Positions 15,929 to 24,206 of a stretch of DNA of 64,000 bases are shown in pieces. Under the pieces are notes generated by a model. It did not search any database and was not told where the DNA came from. It saw only the letters and a program-made list of their open reading frames with translations. Within the stretch, counting starts at the first letter, position 1. Every line of letters starts with the position of its first letter. The stretch lies in the NCBI RefSeq assembly GCF_013403865.1, contig NZ_JABFDK010000001.1, forward strand, positions 1,178,001 through 1,242,000. Reading direction: 5' to 3'. This DNA comes from Winogradskyella costae. GTDB taxonomy: Bacteria; Bacteroidota; Bacteroidia; Flavobacteriales; Flavobacteriaceae. The translations under genes were made by a program, and so were the position numbers.

Positions 15929-17938
15929 ATGTCAGAAGAAAAAAAAGCACTCAATTTTATTGAGCATATTATAGAAGAAGATTTAGCGAACGGTTTATCA
16001 AAAGACAAGCTTCGTTTTCGTTTTCCACCAGAGCCAAATGGGTATTTACACATAGGTCATACTAAAGCTATTGGTATAAGTTTCGGCTTAGGTGAAACCT
16101 ATAATGCACCTGTTAATTTAAGATTCGACGATACAAATCCTGCCAAAGAAGAGCAGGAGTATGTAGATGCTATTAAAAAAGATATTGCTTGGTTAGGTTA
16201 TCAATGGGAAAACGAATTGTATTCCTCTGATTATTTTCAGAAGCTATACGATTGGGCAGTTCAAATGATAAAAGATGGTAAGGCGTATGTAGATAGTCAA
16301 ACCTCTGAAGACATAGCACAACAAAAAGGAACACCAACACAGGTAGGAACTAATAGTCCATATAGAAGCAGAAGTATCGAAGAAAATTTAGATTTATTTC
16401 AACGTATGAAAGCTGGAGAATTTCCTGCTGGTACACATATTCTGCGTGCTAAAATTGATATGGAAAGTCCAAACATGCTCATGCGAGATCCTATGATGTA
16501 TCGTATTATGCATACCGAACACCATAGAACAGGTAACGATTGGTGTATTTATCCGATGTACGATTGGACGCATGGTGAAAGTGATTATATAGAACAAATT
16601 TCACACAGTTTGTGTTCTTTAGAGTTTAAACCACATAGAGAGCTTTATAATTGGTTCAGAGATCATATTTATGATTACGCTAAGGAGGCATTACCAATGC
16701 CGCCTAAACAACGCGAATTTGCCCGTTTAAACCTAAGTTATACCATAATGAGCAAGCGTAAATTATTACGTTTGGTAGAAGAAGGTATTGTTTCAGGTTG
16801 GGATGATCCTCGTATGCCAACGATTTCTGGTTTGCGTCGTCGTGGTTATACACCGAATTCCATTAGAAAGTTTATTGATAAAGTTGGAGTTGCTAAACGC
16901 GAAAACGTGATTGATGTGTCACTTTTAGAATTCTGTATTCGAGAAGATTTAAATAAATCTGCGAATCGTGTGATGGCCGTTTTAGATCCGGTAAAAGTGG
17001 TGATTACTAATTATCCTGAAGACAAGGAGGAATGGTTAGAAGCTGAAAATAATCAAGAAGATGATTCTGCTGGATTCAGAAAAGTGCCGTTTTCTAGAGA
17101 AATTTATATTGAAAAAGAGGATTTTAAAGAGGAAGCAGGTGCTAAGTTTTTTAGACTGCAACTTGGAGGTGAAGTGAGATTGAAAAATGCTTATATTATT
17201 AAAGCTAATTCAGTTGTAAAAGATGAAAACGGAGACATTACCGAAATTCATTGTACCTATGATGAAGACACCTCTAAAAAAGTAAAAGGAACATTGCATT
17301 GGGTGTCTATAAAACATGCGATAACTGCAGAAATTAGAGAATACGATCGTCTATTTATGCACGAATCACCAGATAGCGACAAGGACAAAGATTTTATGGA
17401 ATACGTAAACCCGAAGTCTTTAACTATAAAAACGGGTTACTTAGAACCAAGTTTAGCTGATGTTGAAGTAGGAGAGCAGTTTCAATTTCAACGTTTAGGC
17501 TATTTTAATGTTGATGATGATTCTAAATCAGGAAAATTAGTATTTAATAAAACAGTTGGTTTAAGAGATAGTTGGGCAAAACAGAAGCCTAAACCTCAGA
17601 ATACTCAAAATCATAATACACCAAAACCGCAACAACAAAAACGTTCGGCAATCAGTGTCATTCAACAATTTGGTAAAAAATATACCAACTTAGCTGAAGA
17701 AAAGCAATTAAAAGCTAAAGCGGAAATACAAGAGCTTGCTAAAGATGTCGCTTACGATGAATTAGAGCCTTTATTTGGTACGGCTGTAAAAAAAGTAGGG
17801 ACTCGCATCGCAGTTTTGATTGCGTTAAAAGAACTGCTTAAAAATGGCTTAGAACGAAATGATGCTATTAACGAGTTTATTGAGAAGGCTAAAGAGGATA
17901 AGAATGCCATTTTAGTGGCTGAGGCTTCAGATATTTAA
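15929..17938 (+). CDS. glnS: Glutaminyl-tRNA synthetase with C-terminal extension
   Basis: This 669-residue class I synthetase attaches glutamine to tRNA-Gln. The HIGH motif lies in PPEPNGYLHIGHTKA (His41-His44) and the KMSKS equivalent is IMSKRKLL (274-277). The catalytic domain and the two beta-barrel anticodon-binding domains extend to about residue 551, about the full length of the E. coli enzyme. A Lys/Pro/Gln/Asn linker (551-571) and about 98 further residues follow, largely helical (NLAEEKQLKAKAEIQELAKD, VGTRIAVLIALKELLKNGL). Deinococcus GlnRS also has an appended C-terminal domain, but I cannot show that these are homologous. The gene ends at a strong terminator. Confidence 0.96.
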   Translation: MSEEKKALNFIEHIIEEDLANGLSKDKLRFRFPPEPNGYLHIGHTKAIGISFGLGETYNAPVNLRFDDTNPAKEEQEYVDAIKKDIAWLGYQWENELYSSDYFQKLYDWAVQMIKDGKAYVDSQTSEDIAQQKGTPTQVGTNSPYRSRSIEENLDLFQRMKAGEFPAGTHILRAKIDMESPNMLMRDPMMYRIMHTEHHRTGNDWCIYPMYDWTHGESDYIEQISHSLCSLEFKPHRELYNWFRDHIYDYAKEALPMPPKQREFARLNLSYTIMSKRKLLRLVEEGIVSGWDDPRMPTISGLRRRGYTPNSIRKFIDKVGVAKRENVIDVSLLEFCIREDLNKSANRVMAVLDPVKVVITNYPEDKEEWLEAENNQEDDSAGFRKVPFSREIYIEKEDFKEEAGAKFFRLQLGGEVRLKNAYIIKANSVVKDENGDITEIHCTYDEDTSKKVKGTLHWVSIKHAITAEIREYDRLFMHESPDSDKDKDFMEYVNPKSLTIKTGYLEPSLADVEVGEQFQFQRLGYFNVDDDSKSGKLVFNKTVGLRDSWAKQKPKPQNTQNHNTPKPQQQKRSAISVIQQFGKKYTNLAEEKQLKAKAEIQELAKDVAYDELEPLFGTAVKKVGTRIAVLIALKELLKNGLERNDAINEFIEKAKEDKNAILVAEASDI

Positions 17939-17965
17939 TATTTATATTTTCTTATTATTTTAATG

Positions 17966-18006
17966 TACCTACAAGGTTTTCAAATCCTTGTAGGTATTTT
18001 TTTAAA
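17966..18006 (+). terminator. Terminator after glnS, repeat-like hairpin
   Basis: TACCTACAAGG (17966-17976) pairs perfectly with CCTTGTAGGTA (17986-17996) around a 9-base loop, followed by a T-rich run to about 18003. The architecture resembles the hairpin at 22429-22461. Confidence 0.85.
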
Positions 18007-18059
18007 AAAATTAAATAATTTAGAGTAGTTTAGGGTGTCTAAATTTAAAATTCAAATAC

Positions 18060-19526
18060 ATGAAAAAAATTACGCTCATTCTAACGTTACTTCTTATTGG
18101 AACTACCGTTTTTAGTCAGACTATTACTGGCAAAATTGTAGATATTGATAATAACCCCATACCTTATGTTACACTTCAGATTGGTCCAAATTATGGAGTT
18201 ATAACTAATGAGGAGGGTGTTTTTACACTAGAAACAGATAATTTTTCAGGCTCGGATAACGTTTCAATTTCATGTTTAGGGTATAAATCATTAGAATTTC
18301 AACTTTCAACATTTACAAAACCAACGTATGTTTTAGAAGATTCTATAAGTGAGCTTTCAGAAGTTTTTATTACAAACAAACTTCTGTCTATTGAAGAAAT
18401 TTTGGAAAATGTGAGAGCAAATATCTCAAAAAACTATCCTGTAAATGATAATCAAAGGATTTTTATGAGAGAAAGCAGCAATTTTAATATTAAAGATTTT
18501 GACTTTGAAGTTTCAAAATCTTCCAATTTCAACAGAGCAACAATTAAAGACATTAATAAAAACTTCGAGACCATGAGTCAACTGATGGTCAATAATAATT
18601 CTAAGTTTTATGAAGATATACTATTAGACCTATTGCATATTGCAGATAGTACACAGAGTCAGATTATAAAAGCAACTAAATTAGTGAATATTGAAAAAGA
18701 TTTATCTACAGATGCGGTGAATGGTAAATTGATAAAAAGTGTACTTAATGTGTTAGATTCTTCTGCAACCTACAAATTAAAAACAAGTATATTTACTATT
18801 GAAGATTCACTTAAAGTTGGGAAAATTATAAAGGAAGATTCTGATTCTAAAAAAGGAAAAACTACTGTAATTAATAATAAGGTCTCTAGGATTATTAGAA
18901 ACAATTCACTGGTAGAAAACTCAAATTTAGATTTTATATTCGAAGATAAAGGCTACGAGTATTCAATTGACGGAATCAGTTATCTCAACGATGAAGCAAC
19001 TTACAGCATTAGCTTTAATCCCACAAAACGTTCAGCTAAATACACAGGTAAAATGTATGTAAACACGTCCGATTTTGCTGTTGTAAAGTTAGAATATGAA
19101 TTTGCTGAAAATAGAACGGGTTCTAAAATGAATCTTAAATTTTTAGCAGGGTTTAAGTTCGAAGAAAATGCGTATCGTTCTACAGTGATTTTTAAAAAGA
19201 ATGAAAATGCTGTTTATGACTTGTATTTTATTAGTCAAGAAAATGGAAACTATGTTTATATCAACCGTTCGCTTAAATTTATTAGAAACAATACCGCTGA
19301 ACATACCGATAAACAACAGTTAAAATTAAAGTTTATGATCGAACAAGATTATATCGCTAAAAGTGAATTATTCTTTATAAGTAAAGGATCATTGGAAGAT
19401 GATTCAGCTTTTAAAATTACTAAAGAATATCCTATAAGTTATATATCAGAATATGACCCTTCTATTTGGAAAGATTATAGTGTGTTGAGTCCTGTTCAAG
19501 CTATAATTGACTATAAAACAGACTAA
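18060..19526 (+). CDS. Carboxypeptidase-regulatory-like domain protein
   Basis: This 488-residue protein begins with a signal peptide (residues 1-20, ending TTVFSQ). Residues 21-105 form a carboxypeptidase D regulatory-like beta-sandwich: TITGKIVDIDNNPIPYVTLQ, GVITNEEGVFTLE and VSISCLGYKSLEF. This domain is typical of TonB-linked outer-membrane proteins of Bacteroidota. The rest, about 380 residues, has no TonB plug or barrel motifs that I recognise, and resembles the DUF5686/carboxypeptidase-like envelope proteins. Regular beta-strand stretches near the end (YAFVVK-like FAVVKLEYEFAENR) suggest a beta-rich fold. The function is unknown, probably in the outer membrane or periplasm. Confidence 0.75.
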   Translation: MKKITLILTLLLIGTTVFSQTITGKIVDIDNNPIPYVTLQIGPNYGVITNEEGVFTLETDNFSGSDNVSISCLGYKSLEFQLSTFTKPTYVLEDSISELSEVFITNKLLSIEEILENVRANISKNYPVNDNQRIFMRESSNFNIKDFDFEVSKSSNFNRATIKDINKNFETMSQLMVNNNSKFYEDILLDLLHIADSTQSQIIKATKLVNIEKDLSTDAVNGKLIKSVLNVLDSSATYKLKTSIFTIEDSLKVGKIIKEDSDSKKGKTTVINNKVSRIIRNNSLVENSNLDFIFEDKGYEYSIDGISYLNDEATYSISFNPTKRSAKYTGKMYVNTSDFAVVKLEYEFAENRTGSKMNLKFLAGFKFEENAYRSTVIFKKNENAVYDLYFISQENGNYVYINRSLKFIRNNTAEHTDKQQLKLKFMIEQDYIAKSELFFISKGSLEDDSAFKITKEYPISYISEYDPSIWKDYSVLSPVQAIIDYKTD

Positions 19527-19602
19527 GGTAACCATGGTTTTAACGTTTTATTGAGAGGGATAACTTTTAAAAAAGAGTATCTTTAGATAAACTCATCATA
19601 TC

Positions 19603-19815
19603 ATGGAAGAATCACAAAAAATACTTACTAAAATCTCTATAGTAACCAGAGATATAGAAGAGAATTATCCAGAACTTCAAAAATACTTAAGCGAAACCAG
19701 AAGTACATTACCCAATGGATCTAATGAAAAGGTAAATTTAGATACATCCGATTTAGAAAATTATCTTAATGAATTAAAAGAAATTAGAGATAAATACAAA
19801 GAAGAAGGCCATTGA
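19603..19815 (+). CDS. Small acidic helical protein
   Basis: I do not recognise this 70-residue protein. It is acidic and mostly helical (KISIVTRDIEENYPELQKYL, DLENYLNELKEIRDKYKEE), with no signal peptide or membrane segment, so it is probably cytoplasmic. It has normal codon use and is followed by a bidirectional terminator, which supports a real gene. Confidence 0.65.
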   Translation: MEESQKILTKISIVTRDIEENYPELQKYLSETRSTLPNGSNEKVNLDTSDLENYLNELKEIRDKYKEEGH

Positions 19816-19837
19816 TTGCAGTCTATTTTAATCATAA

Positions 19838-19868
19838 AAAAACCTCGAAATTAACTTTCGAGGTTTTT
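19838..19868. terminator. Bidirectional terminator between convergent genes
   Basis: AAAAACCTCGAAA (19838-19850) pairs with TTTCGAGGTTTTT (19856-19868) around a 5-base loop, with A and T tracts on both sides. It serves the small plus-strand gene and the minus-strand gene ending at 19876. Confidence 0.88.
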
Positions 19869-19875
19869 TTATAGT

Positions 19876-20400
19876 CTAATTTTCTATAGGTTCTACCTTT
19901 ACATCATCGTCAGGAATCTCTAAAGAAGTTTTAAAATCTGGTAAAATTTGATTCGTTAACGCATCATTTTTTAATTTATTAGCTTCAATAAACCACCAAT
20001 AGTTATCGGCTTGATTATAGATTCCTAAGAGCGTACTTTTAGATGATATACGCTGTTGAGAGATCACCATCTGATTAAAACCTTCTACAATACAACGGTA
20101 CTGACCTTGCTCTTTAACGATTTCGGATACACCGTTGATATCTGCTTTTTCAAAGATAAAACCTTGTGTTTTCATATTTTCAAAAGTAGACGCAATCACT
20201 TTTAAAGCAGCATCTTTACCTCCCATCATATCTAATAGGGATGGAAGGGTATGTTTAAGAACGGTTTCGAAGTCCATTTCTAAACTTGCTTTAGATGCTA
20301 TTTTAGCATCCCTTAAGGCATCTGTTTTGGTTTGAGAAAAACCATTTGCGCTAATAGTTATTAAGACAACTAGTAATACCTTTTTTATATTAGTCATCAT
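19876..20400 (-). CDS. Secreted protein of unknown function, paired with SPFH gene
   Basis: This 174-residue protein has a signal peptide (MMTNIKKVLLVVLITISANGFSQ). I do not recognise the rest. It contains a helical segment (KTDALRDAKIASKASLEMDF), a mid-region (GGKDAALKVIASTFENMKTQG), and strands near QYRCIVEGFNQMVISQQR and DNYWWFIEANKL, a pattern that resembles a small NTF2-like or cystatin-like fold. Its start overlaps the SPFH gene stop by 11 bases, and an ATG three bases later is also possible. Coupled translation suggests that it functions with the SPFH protein. Confidence 0.65.
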   Translation of the reverse strand: MMTNIKKVLLVVLITISANGFSQTKTDALRDAKIASKASLEMDFETVLKHTLPSLLDMMGGKDAALKVIASTFENMKTQGFIFEKADINGVSEIVKEQGQYRCIVEGFNQMVISQQRISSKSTLLGIYNQADNYWWFIEANKLKNDALTNQILPDFKTSLEIPDDDVKVEPIEN

Positions 20401-21316
20401 TTTTCTTTTTTTGATTTTTCATAGCCTCACCAATTTGATTACTCGCTGTAAAACTAGCAACCATATCATTCAACATTTGGCTTCCTGCTTGTGGTGAATT
20501 GGGTAAAAGAATTAAGTTACTGTTTGTTTCACTTCCAATAGCTTGTAAAGTATCGTAATGCTGTGTTACTACAATTAATGCCGAAGCTTCCTGACTATTA
20601 ATACCAACTCGGTTTAAAACATCAACAGATTCTTCCAAACCACGTGCAATTTCACGACGTTGATCAGCAATACCCTGACCTTGTAAGCGCTTACTTTCAG
20701 CTTCTGCTTTGGCTTTTTCTACAATTAAAATACGTTGTGCATCACCTTCATACTGAGCCGCTGTTTTTTCTCTATCTGCAGCGTTAATACGGTTCATAGC
20801 AATTTTTACTTGTGGATCTGGATCAATATCAGTCACTAAAGTTCTGATAATATCAAATCCGTAGTCCATCATTGCATCATTTAATTCCGCTTTTACAGCT
20901 AATGCAATATCATCTTTCTTTACAAAAACATCATCTAATTTCATTTTTGGGACTTCGGCACGTACCACATCAAATACATAACTCGTAATCTGATCATGTG
21001 GATAATCTAATTTATAAAACGCATCATAAACACGTTCTGTGACCACCTTGTACTGTACAGAAACTTTTAGTTTTACAAATACATCATCTAAAGTTTTAGT
21101 CTCAATAATGACATCTAATTGTTGAATCTTTAAACTCAAACGGCCTGCAACCTTATCTACTATTGGAATTTTCATATGCAAACCCGATTGACGGATACTG
21201 TGAAATTTACCGAAACGTTCTATAATGGCAGCAGTTTGTTGCTTTACCATAAAGAAAGAGGAGGCTAAAATGATTAATCCAAAAAATAGAATTGGAATTA
21301 GAATGTAATTTTCCAT
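20390..21316 (-). CDS. SPFH/stomatin-like membrane protein
   Basis: This 308-residue protein belongs to the SPFH (stomatin, prohibitin, flotillin) superfamily, near the QmcA/YbbK and hypersensitive-induced-response group. One membrane helix lies at residues 4-24, followed directly by the SPFH core: QQTAAIIERFGKFHSIRQSG, IQQLDVIIETKTLDDVFVK and VFDVVRAEVPKMKLDDVF. A long helical region (AADREKTAAQYEGDAQRILI, VEKAKAEAESKRLQGQGIAD) is predicted to oligomerise. Such proteins form ring or cage scaffolds in membrane microdomains and can regulate proteases. No NfeD or FtsH partner is beside it. The downstream gene overlaps it by 11 bases. Confidence 0.9.
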   Translation of the reverse strand: MENYILIPILFFGLIILASSFFMVKQQTAAIIERFGKFHSIRQSGLHMKIPIVDKVAGRLSLKIQQLDVIIETKTLDDVFVKLKVSVQYKVVTERVYDAFYKLDYPHDQITSYVFDVVRAEVPKMKLDDVFVKKDDIALAVKAELNDAMMDYGFDIIRTLVTDIDPDPQVKIAMNRINAADREKTAAQYEGDAQRILIVEKAKAEAESKRLQGQGIADQRREIARGLEESVDVLNRVGINSQEASALIVVTQHYDTLQAIGSETNSNLILLPNSPQAGSQMLNDMVASFTASNQIGEAMKNQKKKNDD

Positions 21317-21430
21317 AGCATGTTTATTTAAGTTAAAAATAAGTGTCTTTAAAAATAAGATATTTTAATTAGATAATTTGAAAGGAACCTCTATAACTAA
21401 CCTCAATATTTGGAATACTTGAGCTTTTAT

Positions 21431-22414
21431 TTATTGTGACAATAATTTTAAAATGTTGTCATCCAATAACTTTACTTTAGTAATGGTTGAAGAAATAGAA
21501 TCAGCCTTTACAGTGTCACCATTTTTTATATACCCAATATAATTTCGCCAACCTTCAGAGCGTAAGTTACGTCTTTTAGAAACTAAAGTAAAAAGAGAAT
21601 CGGCTTTTAAACGTTCAATTTCTGAAACAGGATTTTCGATAGGAACCTCAGGATATAAATCTTGTAATATTTTCTGAGCCATATAAAAATGCCCAATTTT
21701 ATTAGGATGTACTCCATCTGGAACAAAGGTAGAATCCGCTGTTATATGTTTCATATTCGCTAAAATAGAATTTAGGTGATGGTGTAAATCTATAACTTGA
21801 AGTTCTTCAGTTTCGAGACTTAATAACCAATCGGAATAAGCCGTTAAGACGTCGTTATATTTATAATAAGGATGCCAATATGCATGAGGTTCTCCTTCTT
21901 TTGAAACGCGATCTGCAATCGGATTAGGATCAAAAATAGTAGGAGTCACCAAGATTAATTGAGCGCCAATTCCTTCAACTTTCGTTTTTAATTCTGAAAT
22001 CCCATTTTTGTATTTTTGAAATCTAAGACTGTCTAGTGGATGATAATTTCCATCATTCATTCCATAACAAGCCAAAACAACATCTGGTTTTATGTCTTTT
22101 AATGCCTTGTCTAAACGTTCTCTAACATTAGGTCTTGGAAAGTCGCGACCAGGTTCAGAACTATCAGAAATAGTTTCACTAGATAAGCCAATACTGATAA
22201 TATCTAATGAATTATCAGTATAGTGCTTACGTAAATAATAGTCTATAAAGTCTACATAATAACCATGTTGTGTAATGCTATTACCTAAAATTAATACCCG
22301 TTTATTGTGTAATGGTAATGCTACAGTATCTAGTGGTAATTCTACTTTTTTTTCACTTTTACAAGACGTGGCTAAACCGAGACTAAATACTAAAAGGAAA
22401 AAATAAGACTTCAT
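21431..22414 (-). CDS. SGNH/GDSL hydrolase lipoprotein
   Basis: This 327-residue protein has a lipoprotein signal (LGLATSCKS, lipid Cys18). The SGNH esterase motifs are in order: block I ILGNSITQHG with nucleophile Ser46, block III GMNDGNYH with Asn120, and block V PDGVHPNKIGH with Asp233 and His236. The likely activity is hydrolysis of an ester, such as an acetylated sugar, at the outer membrane. Substrate is not shown. It is the second gene of the gltX transcript and is separated from gltX by a hairpin repeat, so expression may be reduced there. Confidence 0.88.
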   Translation of the reverse strand: MKSYFFLLVFSLGLATSCKSEKKVELPLDTVALPLHNKRVLILGNSITQHGYYVDFIDYYLRKHYTDNSLDIISIGLSSETISDSSEPGRDFPRPNVRERLDKALKDIKPDVVLACYGMNDGNYHPLDSLRFQKYKNGISELKTKVEGIGAQLILVTPTIFDPNPIADRVSKEGEPHAYWHPYYKYNDVLTAYSDWLLSLETEELQVIDLHHHLNSILANMKHITADSTFVPDGVHPNKIGHFYMAQKILQDLYPEVPIENPVSEIERLKADSLFTLVSKRRNLRSEGWRNYIGYIKNGDTVKADSISSTITKVKLLDDNILKLLSQ

Positions 22415-22428
22415 AATTTTGATGTTTC

Positions 22429-22461
22429 AGACCTTTCAGGTTTTCAAAACCTGACAGGTCT
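22429..22461. repeat. Long perfect-type hairpin repeat between gltX and SGNH gene
   Basis: AGACCTTTCAGGTTTT (22429-22444) pairs with AAAACCTGACAGGTCT (22446-22461), with one mismatch and a single central base. Length and AGGTTTT/AAAACCT core match the hairpin at 17966-17996, suggesting a repeated element that can act as a terminator or attenuator. Confidence 0.7.
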
Positions 22462-22469
22462 TGTTTATA

Positions 22470-23984
22470 TTAACTATGTTTAATCAAATTCTCAATACGT
22501 TTTACAGTTTCTGTTTTACCAATCATGTACATAATATCGAAAACATCTGGTCCTTGTAAAGCCCCAACTAAAGCGAGTCGTAATGGCATCATTACTTTTC
22601 CAAAACTAATTTCATTATCCGTAATCCAACCTTTAATGTTAGTTTGAAGGTTTTCAACCGTAAAATCATCAGTAGCATTAACACGTTCAATAACGGATTT
22701 CATAATATCAGTCGTATCTTCTTTTAATGCTTTTTTAGAAGCTTTTTCATCATAAGATGTCGGAGCCGTAAAAAAGAAATGACTTAAGTCCCAAAAATCG
22801 CTCACAAAAGTGGCGCGTTCTTTTATTAATCCCACAGCCAATGCTATGTAATTCACATCTATTTCTACCAATTCTGGTTGCTTAGCCTTAAACGTTTCTG
22901 CCAAATCCAGATCTAATTGCTGTTGCATGTAATGGTGATTAAACCATTTTGTTTTATCTGGATCAAAACGTGCCCCAGCTTTATTCACTCGTGCTAAATC
23001 AAAATCTGCAACCAATTGCTCTAAACTAAATATTTCTTGTTCTGTTCCAGGATTCCACCCTAAAAAGGCTAAGAAATTAACCACAGCTTCAGGGAAATAC
23101 CCATCTTCTTTATATCCTCTAGACACTGTTCCATCTGGCGCTGTATATTCTAATGGAAATACAGGGAAGCCTAATTTATCACCATCACGTTTACTTAATT
23201 TTCCTTTTCCTGTTGGTTTTAAAATCAATGGTAAATGTGCAAATTCTGGTGCATCCCAACCAAAAGCATCATACAATAATTGGTGTAATGCTAAAGATGG
23301 TAACCATTCTTCTCCACGAATCACATGGGTAATTTCCATTAAATGATCATCTACAATATTGGCTAAGTGATAGGTTGGCATACCGTCACTTTTAAACAAA
23401 ATTTTATCATCTAATACATTGGTATCAATCTTCATGTCACCACGAATAATATCTGTAAGCTGTAAAGTTTCATCTTGCGGAGATTTAAAACGGATCACAT
23501 AATCTTCACCAGCTTCAATTTTAGCTTTAGTTTCGGCTTCAGTTAATACTAAAGAGTTTACTAAGCGTCCTTTTGCACGGTTATGCCAGTTATAAATAAA
23601 CGTTTTTCCTTCGGCTTCATGGCCTTTACGTTCTGCATCTAATTGCTCAGAAGTATCAAAAGCATAATAGGCTTTTCCGTTCGCAATTAAATCATCTGCA
23701 TATTGTTTGTACAAATGTTTGCGTTCGCTTTGTCTGTAAGGACCAAATTTTTCATTCTTTCCAGGGCCTTCGTCAAAAGACATTCCGCACCAATTTAAAG
23801 ATTTTACAATATACTCTTCAGCACCTTCAACATAACGGTTTTGATCTGTATCTTCAATTCTAAGAACAAAATCACCTCCATGTTTTTTAGCGAATAAATA
23901 ATTGAATAAAGCGGTTCTTACACCACCAATATGTAATGGTCCTGTTGGACTTGGTGCAAAACGCACACGTACTTTTTTAGACAT
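22470..23984 (-). CDS. gltX: Glutamyl-tRNA synthetase
   Basis: This 504-residue class I synthetase charges tRNA-Glu with glutamate, feeding protein synthesis and possibly tetrapyrrole formation. The HIGH motif lies in FAPSPTGPLHIGGVRTAL (His18-Gly20) and the KMSKS equivalent is GKLSKRDGDKLG (262-266). The alpha-helical anticodon-binding domain occupies about 320-504. Length is typical of bacterial GluRS. Because glnS is also present, glutamine is probably attached directly to tRNA-Gln. A promoter matching both Bacteroidota boxes lies 18 bases upstream. Confidence 0.97.
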   Translation of the reverse strand: MSKKVRVRFAPSPTGPLHIGGVRTALFNYLFAKKHGGDFVLRIEDTDQNRYVEGAEEYIVKSLNWCGMSFDEGPGKNEKFGPYRQSERKHLYKQYADDLIANGKAYYAFDTSEQLDAERKGHEAEGKTFIYNWHNRAKGRLVNSLVLTEAETKAKIEAGEDYVIRFKSPQDETLQLTDIIRGDMKIDTNVLDDKILFKSDGMPTYHLANIVDDHLMEITHVIRGEEWLPSLALHQLLYDAFGWDAPEFAHLPLILKPTGKGKLSKRDGDKLGFPVFPLEYTAPDGTVSRGYKEDGYFPEAVVNFLAFLGWNPGTEQEIFSLEQLVADFDLARVNKAGARFDPDKTKWFNHHYMQQQLDLDLAETFKAKQPELVEIDVNYIALAVGLIKERATFVSDFWDLSHFFFTAPTSYDEKASKKALKEDTTDIMKSVIERVNATDDFTVENLQTNIKGWITDNEISFGKVMMPLRLALVGALQGPDVFDIMYMIGKTETVKRIENLIKHS

Positions 23985-24001
23985 AATTGTATATTAAAGC
24001 G

Positions 24002-24032
24002 CAAAGATAGTTTGATTGAATTTTAGAACAAA
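24002..24032 (-). promoter_or_regulatory. Promoter of gltX, both consensus boxes present
   Basis: On the minus strand TTTG (24032-24029) is followed by exactly 19 bases and then TATCTTTG (24009-24002). This matches the Bacteroidota sigma consensus (TTTG, 19 bp, TAnnTTTG) in full. The gltX ATG begins 18 bases downstream, so the untranslated leader is very short. Confidence 0.8.
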
Positions 24033-24206
24033 GAAAATTTGCACTAGTTAAGTTTACCGTAATTAGCCGTTAATTTGTCTATAATTAACAGAATCTTACC
24101 AATGTTGAATTAATGTCTATAAAAATAAAATCGTAGTTTAGTCAGTTAAAGGTAATATAGCATTTTAAACCAAAGGCTAATAGCTAAAATCCAATAGCCA
24201 AATCTA

